Positions 53,672-62,887 of a DNA stretch of 64,000 bases are shown here, in pieces. Numbering within the stretch: position 1 is the stretch's first letter; every line of letters begins with the position of its first letter. The notes under the pieces were generated by a model. It made no database searches, was not told the origin of the DNA, and worked only from the letters and a program-made list of their open reading frames with translations. This DNA comes from Thalassomonas viridans. GTDB lineage: Bacteria; Pseudomonadota; Gammaproteobacteria; Enterobacterales; Alteromonadaceae. The stretch spans positions 6,200,001 to 6,264,000 of the forward strand of contig NZ_CP059733.1 of assembly GCF_000948985.2 (NCBI RefSeq), read 5' to 3'. The position numbers were made by a program, and so were the translations under genes.

Positions 53672-55241
53672 CCGCAAATGGTTTCCCCTGGCCGGCATCG
53701 CGCTGGCCGTTACCGGCGCCATCGGGGTACAGGCAGGGGAATTGACCATTGAACCTAGCCTGTCGCTGACCGGTACGGCATCCGACAATATCGATTTGCA
53801 TAAAACCGGCAAGGTGGACAGCTATATCAGCCAGGTCAAGCCGGCGCTGGATATCAGCTACCTCAGCCGGCGCATAGAGCTGACCTTTGCGGCAAGCAAC
53901 AACTTTATCAGCTACAGCCATGACTCCGACGATAACGACGATTATGACGTCTACCAGCTCGACGGCAGCTTCTCCCTGTGGGACAACGGCCCGGCGCTCT
54001 TTGTCAGGGCAAACAAAGACCAGGTGCAGCAATCGATCAGCAACAATGCCATCGCCGATCTGTTAACCTCCAATGCGAGCGCCTTAAAGCAGGCGGATAC
54101 CGGCCTGACCTACAACCTGGCGCGCTCAAGCATCATAATGAACAGCCAGGTCTATTACCAGAGACGGACCTCGGACAATACCATAGGGGACCGCGAAGGG
54201 GTGGTCGCCATCCTGGCGGCGGAAAACGGCTCGGCGGCCAAATGGCTGTTCTGGAGCACCAACGCCAGCTTTCAGGATCTCACCAGTAAAAATAACAACA
54301 ACGACACCAAGTTTTATTCCGTCGATGCCAAAATAGGCCTGATCAATGACTACCGCTTTATGCCTTTTATCCGGGTGTATGACGAAGACAACCAGGGCAA
54401 TTTCGAAAACCGCTCAAGCCAGAGCAACCTCAACTCCAGTTCCTGGGGACCTGGGATCCGCTGGCAGGTAAGCGATCACTTATGGTTTGATCTGGCCTAC
54501 AACTATGTCGATAACCAGGAAGAAAACGAAGATCACTTCAGCGGTTCCGTTACCTGGCGCCCCTCGCCAAGAACCGCACTGCAGGCGCAATTTAGCAAAC
54601 GTTTCTTCGGCGACAGCTACGGCCTGAATTTTGTCCATCAAAACAAACGCCTGGTCAACGCCATCAGTTATAACGAAACCGTGCAGTCGTTTGACCGTTT
54701 TAACTATGTCGAGGTAGATCTGGGCTCGTTTTACTGTCCCGCCACCGGAGACTTTACCCTGGACGACTGCCTGGTCACCCCGGGCAGCAACCTAAGCGAC
54801 TATGTCCTGATCCCCCTGACAACCCTGCAACCGGTAGAGGCGGACGAACTCTCCCTGCAAAAAGATCTGGAATGGCAGTCGGAGCTGAGCTTGCCCAGGA
54901 CCACCTTTACCCTGACCCTCAGCGGCAACACCCGGGAAAATCTAGGCTCGGGAGTGATCGACGATAAATACAAAGGGGACTTTAGTATCCGGCGTAAGCT
55001 CAATTCCCGCTCGGACCTGAGCTATACCTTCAGCTATATCAAAAACCACTTTGACAGCGACAATATTGCCGGCCGCGGCCAACTGGATCATTACCGGGTG
55101 CATACGGTGAAATATGATCGTGCGTTAAACCCGACTCTCAGCAGCGATATCAGCCTGCGTCATGTCGACAGAAGCTCATCCGGCACCGGCCTGAACTATC
55201 AGGAATCCCGCCTGGAACTGACAATAAAAAAAGTATTCTGA
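53652..55241 (+). CDS. PEP-CTERM-associated outer-membrane beta-barrel protein
   Basis: This 529-residue protein has a signal peptide (cleavage near V-Q-A-G). It is rich in alternating hydrophobic/polar strands and ends in L-E-L-T-I-K-K-V-F, a beta-signal-like terminus with a final Phe. It matches the conserved outer-membrane component of exosortase A loci, though its function is unproven. Start at 53652 follows AAGGA and overlaps the kinase by 20 bases; the frame is open further upstream inside it. Confidence 0.85.
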   Translation: MAITVINRKWFPLAGIALAVTGAIGVQAGELTIEPSLSLTGTASDNIDLHKTGKVDSYISQVKPALDISYLSRRIELTFAASNNFISYSHDSDDNDDYDVYQLDGSFSLWDNGPALFVRANKDQVQQSISNNAIADLLTSNASALKQADTGLTYNLARSSIIMNSQVYYQRRTSDNTIGDREGVVAILAAENGSAAKWLFWSTNASFQDLTSKNNNNDTKFYSVDAKIGLINDYRFMPFIRVYDEDNQGNFENRSSQSNLNSSSWGPGIRWQVSDHLWFDLAYNYVDNQEENEDHFSGSVTWRPSPRTALQAQFSKRFFGDSYGLNFVHQNKRLVNAISYNETVQSFDRFNYVEVDLGSFYCPATGDFTLDDCLVTPGSNLSDYVLIPLTTLQPVEADELSLQKDLEWQSELSLPRTTFTLTLSGNTRENLGSGVIDDKYKGDFSIRRKLNSRSDLSYTFSYIKNHFDSDNIAGRGQLDHYRVHTVKYDRALNPTLSSDISLRHVDRSSSGTGLNYQESRLELTIKKVF

Positions 55242-55243
55242 TC

Positions 55244-56272
55244 ATGTATGAAAACTATTACGGCTTAAATGCCCGGCCTTTCCTGTTAAGCCCGGATCCC
55301 AAATTCTTTTTTGCCTCCAACCATCACCAGCGCGCCCTGTCCTACCTGCAATACGGCCTGGACCAGGGCGAAGGCTTTATCGTGATCACCGGCCCCATAG
55401 GCACGGGAAAAACCACTATCGCCCGCAACCTGCTCAGCAACCTGGGGGATGAAAGCATAGTGGCGGCCCAACTGGTTACCACTAAACTTGAACCCCATGA
55501 ATTGCTGGAGCTGATCGCCGCGGAATTCCAGCTGGACGTGGTCAGCAAAAGCAAAGCAGAAATCCTGCAGGCCATTGAGAAGTTCCTCATCAGCCTGCAC
55601 CAACAGGGCAAACGCGCCCTGCTGCTGGTGGATGAAGCCCAGAACCTGCCGGCGGAAACGGTGGAAGAACTGCGCATGCTGTCGAACTTCCAGCTCAACA
55701 ACAAACCGCTTATCCAGAGTTTTTTGCTGGGACAGGAAGAGCTTAAGGGCATTATCCAGGCGCCGAACATGGAACAGTTCCGCCAGCGCATTATCGCCTC
55801 CGCCCACCTCAAACCTTTGTCCTGCGAAGAAGTGCAGAGTTATATCCGCCACCGGCTGAGCCAGGCGGGTTACCAGAAAGAAGAATTATTTTCGGAAAAC
55901 GCCTACCAGCTGATTTTTGAAAAAACCCTGGGGGTGCCGCGCAAAATCAATATTTTTGTCGACCGCCTGCTGCTGTTCGGCTTCCTGGAAGAGCTGACCC
56001 AGCTCAACTCGGCAGCCGTCAACGAAGTCGCCGAAGAAATGGATATCGAACTCACGGGTTCCATCACCGCCGGGCAGGCAGCAAGCCCGCAGGAGCCGGC
56101 CCAGGTAGTGGTCAACTCCAGCGAAAACGTGGAAAGCATGCGGGAAGTGCTGCGGGAAGTAGAAGATATCCTGGAAAATTCCATCAAGCAGAAGATTAAA
56201 TTGTCCCGCTATGTGGATAAACTGCTGAAACAAAAGAATATCGAACTGGCGAGCAAAAACAGCGAAAGCTGA
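55244..56272 (+). CDS. XrtA-associated AAA ATPase, ExeA/MSHA-like
   Basis: This 342-residue ATPase of the ExeA/PilQ-accessory group is conserved in XrtA loci. The N-terminus Y-E-N-Y-Y-G-L-N-A-R-P-F-L-L-S-P-D is a family hallmark. Walker A is G-P-I-G-T-G-K-T-T (Lys56), Walker B is A-L-L-L-V-D-E-A-Q-N-L, and R-I-I-A-S-A-H follows. The C-terminus is helical and charged. It lies two bases after the outer-membrane gene, so it likely energises export or assembly. Confidence 0.92.
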   Translation: MYENYYGLNARPFLLSPDPKFFFASNHHQRALSYLQYGLDQGEGFIVITGPIGTGKTTIARNLLSNLGDESIVAAQLVTTKLEPHELLELIAAEFQLDVVSKSKAEILQAIEKFLISLHQQGKRALLLVDEAQNLPAETVEELRMLSNFQLNNKPLIQSFLLGQEELKGIIQAPNMEQFRQRIIASAHLKPLSCEEVQSYIRHRLSQAGYQKEELFSENAYQLIFEKTLGVPRKINIFVDRLLLFGFLEELTQLNSAAVNEVAEEMDIELTGSITAGQAASPQEPAQVVVNSSENVESMREVLREVEDILENSIKQKIKLSRYVDKLLKQKNIELASKNSES

Positions 56273-56295
56273 TATACGCCCTATCCCGTAAAATC

Positions 56296-56319
56296 TCCGG
56301 CTGCGGCAAAGCAGCCGGA
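56296..56319. terminator. Hairpin between ATPase gene and prsR
   Basis: A 9-bp perfect stem (tccggctgc / gcagccgga) with a 6-base loop lies between convergent genes. It has no strong T-run, so it is a probable but not typical terminator. Confidence 0.5.
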
Positions 56320-56331
56320 AATCCCTTCAAC

Positions 56332-57678
56332 TTAATTGATACTCAGCTGGTATTTTTCCACCAGGGAATAAAGGGTCGGCCGGGTGATGCCCAGCAATTC
56401 CGCCGTTTTCGACATATTGCCGGTAGACAGGGCATAGGCCTTCTGAATCGCCAGGGTTTCCGCCTGCTCCCTGACGGCGCGCAAATTCAGGGATAGCTCA
56501 TACCCCTGGTCTTCATGGTCAAAGAAACCCAGATCCATGGCGGTCACCTGGGTGCCGGCACTCATGATCACAGAACTTTTAACCTTGTTTTGCAGTTCGC
56601 GGATATTGCCCGGCCACTTATGGTTCTTTAACGCACTCATGCCGTCTTCAGAGAAGCCCTTGACGTTGCGTTTATACTCGGCGGCATATTGCTGCAGAAA
56701 ATATTGCGCCAGGATCAGCACATCTTCTTCCCTGTCCCGCAGCGGCGGAATATTGATGGTGATTTCACTGATACGGTAGAAAAGATCTTCCCGGAACTGC
56801 TTTTCCCTTACCATCTGCTCCAGGTTCTGGTTGGTGGCGCAGATCACCCTGACATCCACCGGGATTTCCTGACGGCCCCCCAGGCGCTCGATGCTTTTTT
56901 CCTGCAAAAAACGCAGCAGTTTGGCCTGCAGGTTATAGGGCATATCGCCGATTTCATCCAAAAACAGCGTGCCCCCTTCGGCACATTCTATTTTGCCCTT
57001 AGTGGTTTTATGGGCGCCGGTAAAAGCCCCCTTTTCAAAACCGAACAGCTCGCTTTCCAGCAAGGTTTCCGGAATGGAAGCACAGTTGATGGCGATAAAA
57101 GGTTTTTTCTTCCTGTCGCTGGCCAGGTGCACGGCATTGGCGGTAACTTCCTTACCTGTGCCGCTTTCCCCCAACAGCAGGGCGGTAATGCTGGTGGGGG
57201 CGATGCGTTTGATCATCATGCGCATACGGTCTATGCTGGCGCTATTGCCTATCACCCCCATATCGCTGCCGGCCACGGCGCGCATTTTGCGGTTTTCTTC
57301 TTCTATCGCCGCCACGCTGAAGGCGCGGGAGACGATGACATTGATCACCTCAGGTTCCACCGGCTTCTGGTAAAAGTCGTAGGCGCCGGCGGCAATCGCC
57401 TTTAAGGCATTGGTTCTGTCATCATTACCTGTGATCACTATCACCTTGGTATGCGGGGCTATCGCCAAAATTTCCTGCAATGCCGCCAGTCCTTCGGAAG
57501 CATTGGCTTCATCCGGCGGCAGGCCTAAATCCAAAGTGATCACTTTAGGTTCGTGGCGGCGGACAGCCGCAATGGCGCTTTCGCGATCCGATGCCAGGAC
57601 GACATCATAATCAGAGAAACTCCATTTTAATTGCTTTTGAACGCCGCTATCATCATCAATAATCAGCAATTTTTCCAT
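56332..57678 (-). CDS. prsR: Sigma-54 response regulator PrsR
   Basis: This 448-residue NtrC-type enhancer-binding protein is the PEP-CTERM-box response regulator. The receiver has D-D-D at 8-10 and phospho-Asp50 in T-L-D-L-G-L-P. The AAA+ core has G-E-S-G-T-G-K-E and the sigma-54 contact loop G-A-F-T-G-A. A Fis-type helix-turn-helix ends it (M-S-K-T-A-E-L-L-G-I-T-R-P-T-L-Y). It should activate sigma-54 promoters such as those before the two THxN genes. The kinase prsK lies upstream. Confidence 0.95.
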   Translation of the reverse strand: MEKLLIIDDDSGVQKQLKWSFSDYDVVLASDRESAIAAVRRHEPKVITLDLGLPPDEANASEGLAALQEILAIAPHTKVIVITGNDDRTNALKAIAAGAYDFYQKPVEPEVINVIVSRAFSVAAIEEENRKMRAVAGSDMGVIGNSASIDRMRMMIKRIAPTSITALLLGESGTGKEVTANAVHLASDRKKKPFIAINCASIPETLLESELFGFEKGAFTGAHKTTKGKIECAEGGTLFLDEIGDMPYNLQAKLLRFLQEKSIERLGGRQEIPVDVRVICATNQNLEQMVREKQFREDLFYRISEITINIPPLRDREEDVLILAQYFLQQYAAEYKRNVKGFSEDGMSALKNHKWPGNIRELQNKVKSSVIMSAGTQVTAMDLGFFDHEDQGYELSLNLRAVREQAETLAIQKAYALSTGNMSKTAELLGITRPTLYSLVEKYQLSIN

Positions 57679-57789
57679 AGGGATTCAAATCCTTCATTTT
57701 TATTCAATTCGGTGCGCCACAGGCAAAATAACAAAGCCGACTTAACTATTATCGGCTATTCCGACAAGATACCATATTTTTTTAATAAA

Positions 57790-59814
57790 TTATTTAATTG
57801 GTAAAGTCAGGCAAAATTCCGTGCCCCGGCCCTCTTCACTTGCCACATCGATTTTACCGGCAATACTGTGCATAAACTGCTTGGCCTCAAACACCCCTAT
57901 GCCCATACCGGCATTGCCTTTGGTGGTATCAAAGGGCTTAAACAACCGCTTATTGATAAACTCTTCCGACATGCCGGTGCCGTTGTCACTGATAGTGACC
58001 CTGGCCTGTTTATCATCTGCCACTAATGATACTTTAACCCAACCATCCGATTTTGTCGCTTCCTGCGCGTTCTGGATCAGGTGATTCAGGATAGAAAAGA
58101 AGGTTTCGCCGTCAAGGGGCATCTGGCATTGCTGGCTTTGCTCCACAGATACCTTAGGTTCGCGGACATTGCATTGCTGCACCACTTTATCCAGCAATTC
58201 GCCAATATCCACCACCTTACTCTGGGATTGTACCAGCTGCTTATTGCGCAACTGGGACAGCACCTTATTCAGCCTTTCGGTAGCCGATTCCACGGTTTCA
58301 AAAACATCATCGATAAAGGCAGGATTATCCCTGTGTTTCTGGGCATTGGTCGTGATCAGGGTCAATTGCGCCTGAACATTTTTCAGGTCATGCACCAAAA
58401 ACGCCGACATGCGGTTAAAGGCGTCAAACTGTTTCGATTCCGCCAGTTTGTCATTGGCTTCATGCAGGGACAGAAAATTGCCCAGCTGCTTGGAAATGGC
58501 AAACATCAGATCCCTGTCTTCCCAGTTCAGGGGTTTAACGTCTTCATGTCCCGATAAAATAAACATGCCGTAAAAGGCCCGGCCGATAAAAATAGGCACC
58601 ACCAGGGCAATTTTCTTCTCCAGCCAGATCTCGACATCCAGGGACAATTCCGGATAGAGGCCGGGCGAGTTGACATATTCCTGGATATCGACAATCCAGC
58701 CCTGGCTCTGGCAGTACTGGCTCAGCAGCACCAGCTGCTGGTTAAAGTCATCCTCCAGCGCCAGCCCCTCGGCATATTCCACCTTAAACTGCAAATCCGT
58801 CACCCTTTTCGCGATAGCGCCGCCGTCGAGGTTCAGCTTGGACATCATGATGCGGGTGGCCATCTGGTAATGGCTTTCCGCCGAAGTGGTTTCCAGGGTT
58901 TCAATCAGGTTCAGCCATTCGTCCCGGTATTCGTATTTATTGGCAAAAAAATTCTTGGCGATAAAGACCTTAAGCTTGCGCCGCAGGGATTCGGTGATCA
59001 GCAGCACCGCCAGCACCACGCCGCCGAGGATCAGGAAAATAATGCTGATCAGGGTGCCCCACTCGCCGCCGATATAATTGATCACATAACCGGCAAAGGC
59101 CATCATCAGCAAATACAAACCGGCGATCATTAAAATGGAACTGTAAAACACCACGTTGCGGGACACGAATACCCGCACCGCACCGTTATTGATCCTGCGG
59201 GTGGTGATCAGCAGCAAGGGCATCATCATAGTGCTGATAAAGCCGCGGCTGTACCAGAAATCGAAATCTATGCCTTCCACCATAGTGGCCTGGGCGTACA
59301 GCACAAAATCAAAGATCGCCATGCTCGCCAGGGCGATCACCAGCGGCCAGATAGCCCAGCGCACCTGGAGATCGGCGCTGCGGTATAACTGCTCCAGCAA
59401 AACCAGCACCCAGAGATTGAGCAGCACAAACAATAAAAACAGGTATTCGTAGGAATAGTTGAGCCAGTTATTGGCCACGGCGCACACCAGCATCAGCACG
59501 CCCCAGATCCCCAGGTACTGGCGCACATGGAAGCTAAACAGCAGTTCGCGTATGGTTTTCACCTCGACATTGCAGCTTAAAATCAGCACCGACCAGCTGG
59601 CGATTTTCACCGCATCCGCCAGCATCACGTATTGCAGACTAAAACCTAACTTGATCTGCACCGCCGCCACCAGATTGGCGACAACCGTAACCAAAGTGCT
59701 GAACAGGATCCAGCGGGCGATCACCGTATGGTTGCGGGCCGCCACCAGCAGCAGGGAAAAAACAAAAAACGCTACCGCGCCAAGGGAGTAGCCAAAAAAT
59801 CCTACGGTTTGCAT
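57790..59814 (-). CDS. prsK: XrtA/PEP-CTERM sensor histidine kinase PrsK
   Basis: This 674-residue membrane kinase partners with PrsR. The N-terminal ~300 residues have around eight membrane helices. A GAF-like domain follows (about 320-450), and then the H-box F-L-V-H-D-L-K-N-V-Q, N-box N-H-L-I-Q-N-A-Q-E-A and G-boxes (D-N-G-T-G-M, G-N-A-G-M-G-I-G). The input signal is unknown. ATG 59814 is used; TTG 59820 is two codons before. It begins 7 bases after the RND permease stop, in the same direction. Confidence 0.93.
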   Translation of the reverse strand: MQTVGFFGYSLGAVAFFVFSLLLVAARNHTVIARWILFSTLVTVVANLVAAVQIKLGFSLQYVMLADAVKIASWSVLILSCNVEVKTIRELLFSFHVRQYLGIWGVLMLVCAVANNWLNYSYEYLFLLFVLLNLWVLVLLEQLYRSADLQVRWAIWPLVIALASMAIFDFVLYAQATMVEGIDFDFWYSRGFISTMMMPLLLITTRRINNGAVRVFVSRNVVFYSSILMIAGLYLLMMAFAGYVINYIGGEWGTLISIIFLILGGVVLAVLLITESLRRKLKVFIAKNFFANKYEYRDEWLNLIETLETTSAESHYQMATRIMMSKLNLDGGAIAKRVTDLQFKVEYAEGLALEDDFNQQLVLLSQYCQSQGWIVDIQEYVNSPGLYPELSLDVEIWLEKKIALVVPIFIGRAFYGMFILSGHEDVKPLNWEDRDLMFAISKQLGNFLSLHEANDKLAESKQFDAFNRMSAFLVHDLKNVQAQLTLITTNAQKHRDNPAFIDDVFETVESATERLNKVLSQLRNKQLVQSQSKVVDIGELLDKVVQQCNVREPKVSVEQSQQCQMPLDGETFFSILNHLIQNAQEATKSDGWVKVSLVADDKQARVTISDNGTGMSEEFINKRLFKPFDTTKGNAGMGIGVFEAKQFMHSIAGKIDVASEEGRGTEFCLTLPIK

Positions 59815-59821
59815 AGTCAAA

Positions 59822-62800
59822 TTATTCTTCTTCTTTTTCTTTTCCAGTAAAAGTAACGGAAACGGGTGAACGGGTAAACAGCCGGGTTAATATGGGCACC
59901 AGCAAAAAGCTGGACAGGGCCGAAACGCATAAACCGGAAATAATCACCACCCCGAGCGGTTGCCACAAGCCGCCGCCAAACAGGGTCAGCGGCAACAGGC
60001 CGCCGATTGTGGTTAAGGTGGTGAGCAGAATAGGCGTAAACCGGGTCGCGCTGGCGCTTAATATCGCCGCGCTTCTGTCCAGCCCCTCCGCCAGGTTGCG
60101 GTTGGTGGTGTCGATTAAAATAATGGCGTTATTGACCACTATGCCGAACAAACTGATCAAGCCGATAAAGGCCATCATGGAAAAAGACAAACCGGTCAAA
60201 TACAGGCCGATCACAGATCCCGCCATGGCAAAGGGAATCGAGCTGAAAATGATCATCGGCTGTAAAAACGACTGGAACTGCAGCACCAGCACGGCAAAAA
60301 TGCCGATGGCGGTGATCAGCATGATCTGGGACAGACCGGCAAAGTTTTCCTGCCGCGACTCTTCTTCCCCGCCCAGGGTGTAGTACATGCCCGGCGGCAT
60401 GGGGTATTGCTCCAGGTAGGCAATCACCTCGGCGGTCAGCTCATGCACAGAATAGCCCTGGGCGGCATCGGCAGAGACTTTGGCCATACGCAGTTTCTGG
60501 TAATGGAAAAACTCACTGTGGCCCTTTTGCAGGGTCTGGCTGGCCACCTGGCTCAGGGGAATAAACTCGCCGCTGCTGCTTTGGATATGCACATCCGACA
60601 GGCCCTCGATATCCGGGTCGGTGCGGCGCACCACTATCGGGTAATCTTCGCCGTTGTCATCGTTGAAGCGGCCGACAAAGGCCCCGGTCAATATGGTTTG
60701 TACGGTACTGTCCAGGGTATTGATGTCTATGCCGGCAAGGCCCGCCTTGTCATAATCCAGGGTCAGCGCCAGCTCGGTATTGGCTACCCCGATGGGATTA
60801 TCGAGATTGATGGTGCCGTCAAGTTTTGCGATAAAGGCGCTTAAGTCTGCCGCCACCCGTTCCAGATCATCCAGGGATTCGCTCATCAGGCGCACGGCTA
60901 TGGCCTGATCCGTCACCGGTCCCTGGGTAAACTCTTTTACGGTAATGCTGGCCTGATGCCAGCCGCCGAACTCGCGGCGCAAATCGGCCACCAGCTGCTG
61001 CATTTTGTCTTCATCGTATTCATGCAGCACCAGCAGCGCCTGGCCGAATTTCACCACGCCGCGCTTGGGAATTTCGTTATAGTAGATGCGCGGGTTGGAA
61101 TTGCCGACATTAAGAGCCACCTTGTCGATCAAAGGATATTTGCCCAGTACCTTGGTCATTTCCTGCATCACACCGTCGGTATATTCCAGCGAGGAGTTGG
61201 CGGGGGTGTCGACATCAAGCAAAATCATGGCTTTTTCCGCCCGGGGAAACAGGCTCACCCCGACCTTGCCGAACAGGGATAACATGCCCACCAGGGCGGC
61301 TATCGCCACCACCAGCACCAGCAGGCGGTAACGCAGCAATACCGCCAACCCTTTGCTGTACACCCGCTCGGCAAAGATATTAACATAATGCTGCAGGGTT
61401 TTGATTTTTTCCGGTTTGGCTGAAAAAAACCGGCTTGCCAGCAAAGGAGTCAGGGTCAGGGCAATGATCAGGGAAGCGAGCAATACCAGCACCACAGTCA
61501 CCGGCATAGAGCGGATAAAATCGCCGGTATCACTGGCCAGCATCAGCATAGGCAAAAACGCCAGCATAGTGGTTACCGTACCGCTGCTAACGGCCCAGCC
61601 CACCCGGCTGGTACCGGCAGCAGCTGCTTCGCTTAAACTGGCGCTGTTGCGTTTCTCCCTGTGGATGCTTTCGGTGACCACTATGGCATTATCCACCAGC
61701 AGCCCCAGGGCGATGATCAGACCGACAATAGACATTTGCTGCAAGCCGAAACCGCTAAAATCCAATAGCCCTATGGCAATCAAAAAAGACAGCGGAATCG
61801 CCGTCATTACCACCACAGACTCCCTGAGGCCCAAAAACAACAGTGACATCACTCCCACCAGCAAAAGCCCCTGCCACAGGTTATCGAAAAAGCCGTCCAC
61901 CCGGGCGGCAACGCTTTCGGCCTGCTCAAACAAGACTTCCAGATGGATATTTTCCGGTAACTGCTGCTTAAAGCGTTCCGCTTCGCGGCGCACCTCTTCG
62001 GTCAGCTTAAAAATATTGGTATTTGGCCTTTGTTCCAGGGTGACGAAAATCACCGGCTTTTGCTGGTAGTAAGCCAGGTAGCTGGGTTCCAGGCTGGCAA
62101 AGCTGACCCTGGCGACATCTTTCAGCCTGAGCACAAAGCCCTGGTTGGCCAGCACTATGGTATCCGCCAGCTGCTCCAGCTGCTCAAAGTTGCCGCTGGC
62201 CTTAACATTAAAACGCCGGCTGTTGCCGTCGACAAAGCCCGGGGTAATGTTGACCGCCCGCCCTTTAAGGATATTGTTGATGTCGGTAACACCTATGCCG
62301 TGATGCTTGAGCAGATTCAGGTCGACATCCACGGCGACAATTTGCTGGGGATAACCCCAGATATCCGCCTTACGCACGCTGGTAATGGCTTCCAGCCTCT
62401 TTTCCAGCTGCTTGGCGTGAAACTCCATGGTTTTGTAATCCAACGGCTCACTCCACAGCGCCAGCTGCATCACGGCAACGCTGTTGGGAGTGGCTTTTAA
62501 CACCAGCACGTCCTGCACCCCGGCGGGCAGGTTGGGCTGAACCGTAGACACCGCCCTTTTGATCTTGTTGTAGGAAGCTTCGGCATCTGTGCCATAGAGG
62601 AAAGTCACTTCAATGCGGGCACCGCCATCTTTCACCTGAGATTCGATTTTTTTGATGTTTTCGATATCGGAAAACTCTTCCTCCAGCGGATCTACTACCA
62701 GGGTTTCAACATCCTTGGGGGAAGCGCCGGGATAAATGATTTCCAGCAAAGTTATGGGGATCTCAAACTGGGGATCTTCCGAGCGCGGCATATTAAAATA

Positions 62801-62884
62801 AGACACTAGGCCCACCAGCACCATCAGCAAAACAACCGTGAGGGTAAACTGGGCGTTTTTGATTGCGGCAAAAGGTAAATTCAT
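59822..62884 (-). CDS. RND efflux permease (AcrB/HAE family)
   Basis: This 1020-residue inner-membrane proton-driven pump has twelve helices and two large periplasmic loops. The proton-relay region in helix 4 reads G-L-L-V-D-N-A-I-V-V, so the AcrB Asp pair is D-N here. Y-P-G-A-S and S-M-V-G-L-like elements are seen. It exports drugs, lipids or other hydrophobic compounds with its adaptor and a TolC-like channel encoded elsewhere. It ends 7 bp before prsK, which makes cotranscription with the regulators possible. Confidence 0.92.
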   Translation of the reverse strand: MNLPFAAIKNAQFTLTVVLLMVLVGLVSYFNMPRSEDPQFEIPITLLEIIYPGASPKDVETLVVDPLEEEFSDIENIKKIESQVKDGGARIEVTFLYGTDAEASYNKIKRAVSTVQPNLPAGVQDVLVLKATPNSVAVMQLALWSEPLDYKTMEFHAKQLEKRLEAITSVRKADIWGYPQQIVAVDVDLNLLKHHGIGVTDINNILKGRAVNITPGFVDGNSRRFNVKASGNFEQLEQLADTIVLANQGFVLRLKDVARVSFASLEPSYLAYYQQKPVIFVTLEQRPNTNIFKLTEEVRREAERFKQQLPENIHLEVLFEQAESVAARVDGFFDNLWQGLLLVGVMSLLFLGLRESVVVMTAIPLSFLIAIGLLDFSGFGLQQMSIVGLIIALGLLVDNAIVVTESIHREKRNSASLSEAAAAGTSRVGWAVSSGTVTTMLAFLPMLMLASDTGDFIRSMPVTVVLVLLASLIIALTLTPLLASRFFSAKPEKIKTLQHYVNIFAERVYSKGLAVLLRYRLLVLVVAIAALVGMLSLFGKVGVSLFPRAEKAMILLDVDTPANSSLEYTDGVMQEMTKVLGKYPLIDKVALNVGNSNPRIYYNEIPKRGVVKFGQALLVLHEYDEDKMQQLVADLRREFGGWHQASITVKEFTQGPVTDQAIAVRLMSESLDDLERVAADLSAFIAKLDGTINLDNPIGVANTELALTLDYDKAGLAGIDINTLDSTVQTILTGAFVGRFNDDNGEDYPIVVRRTDPDIEGLSDVHIQSSSGEFIPLSQVASQTLQKGHSEFFHYQKLRMAKVSADAAQGYSVHELTAEVIAYLEQYPMPPGMYYTLGGEEESRQENFAGLSQIMLITAIGIFAVLVLQFQSFLQPMIIFSSIPFAMAGSVIGLYLTGLSFSMMAFIGLISLFGIVVNNAIILIDTTNRNLAEGLDRSAAILSASATRFTPILLTTLTTIGGLLPLTLFGGGLWQPLGVVIISGLCVSALSSFLLVPILTRLFTRSPVSVTFTGKEKEEE

Positions 62885-62887
62885 GAC

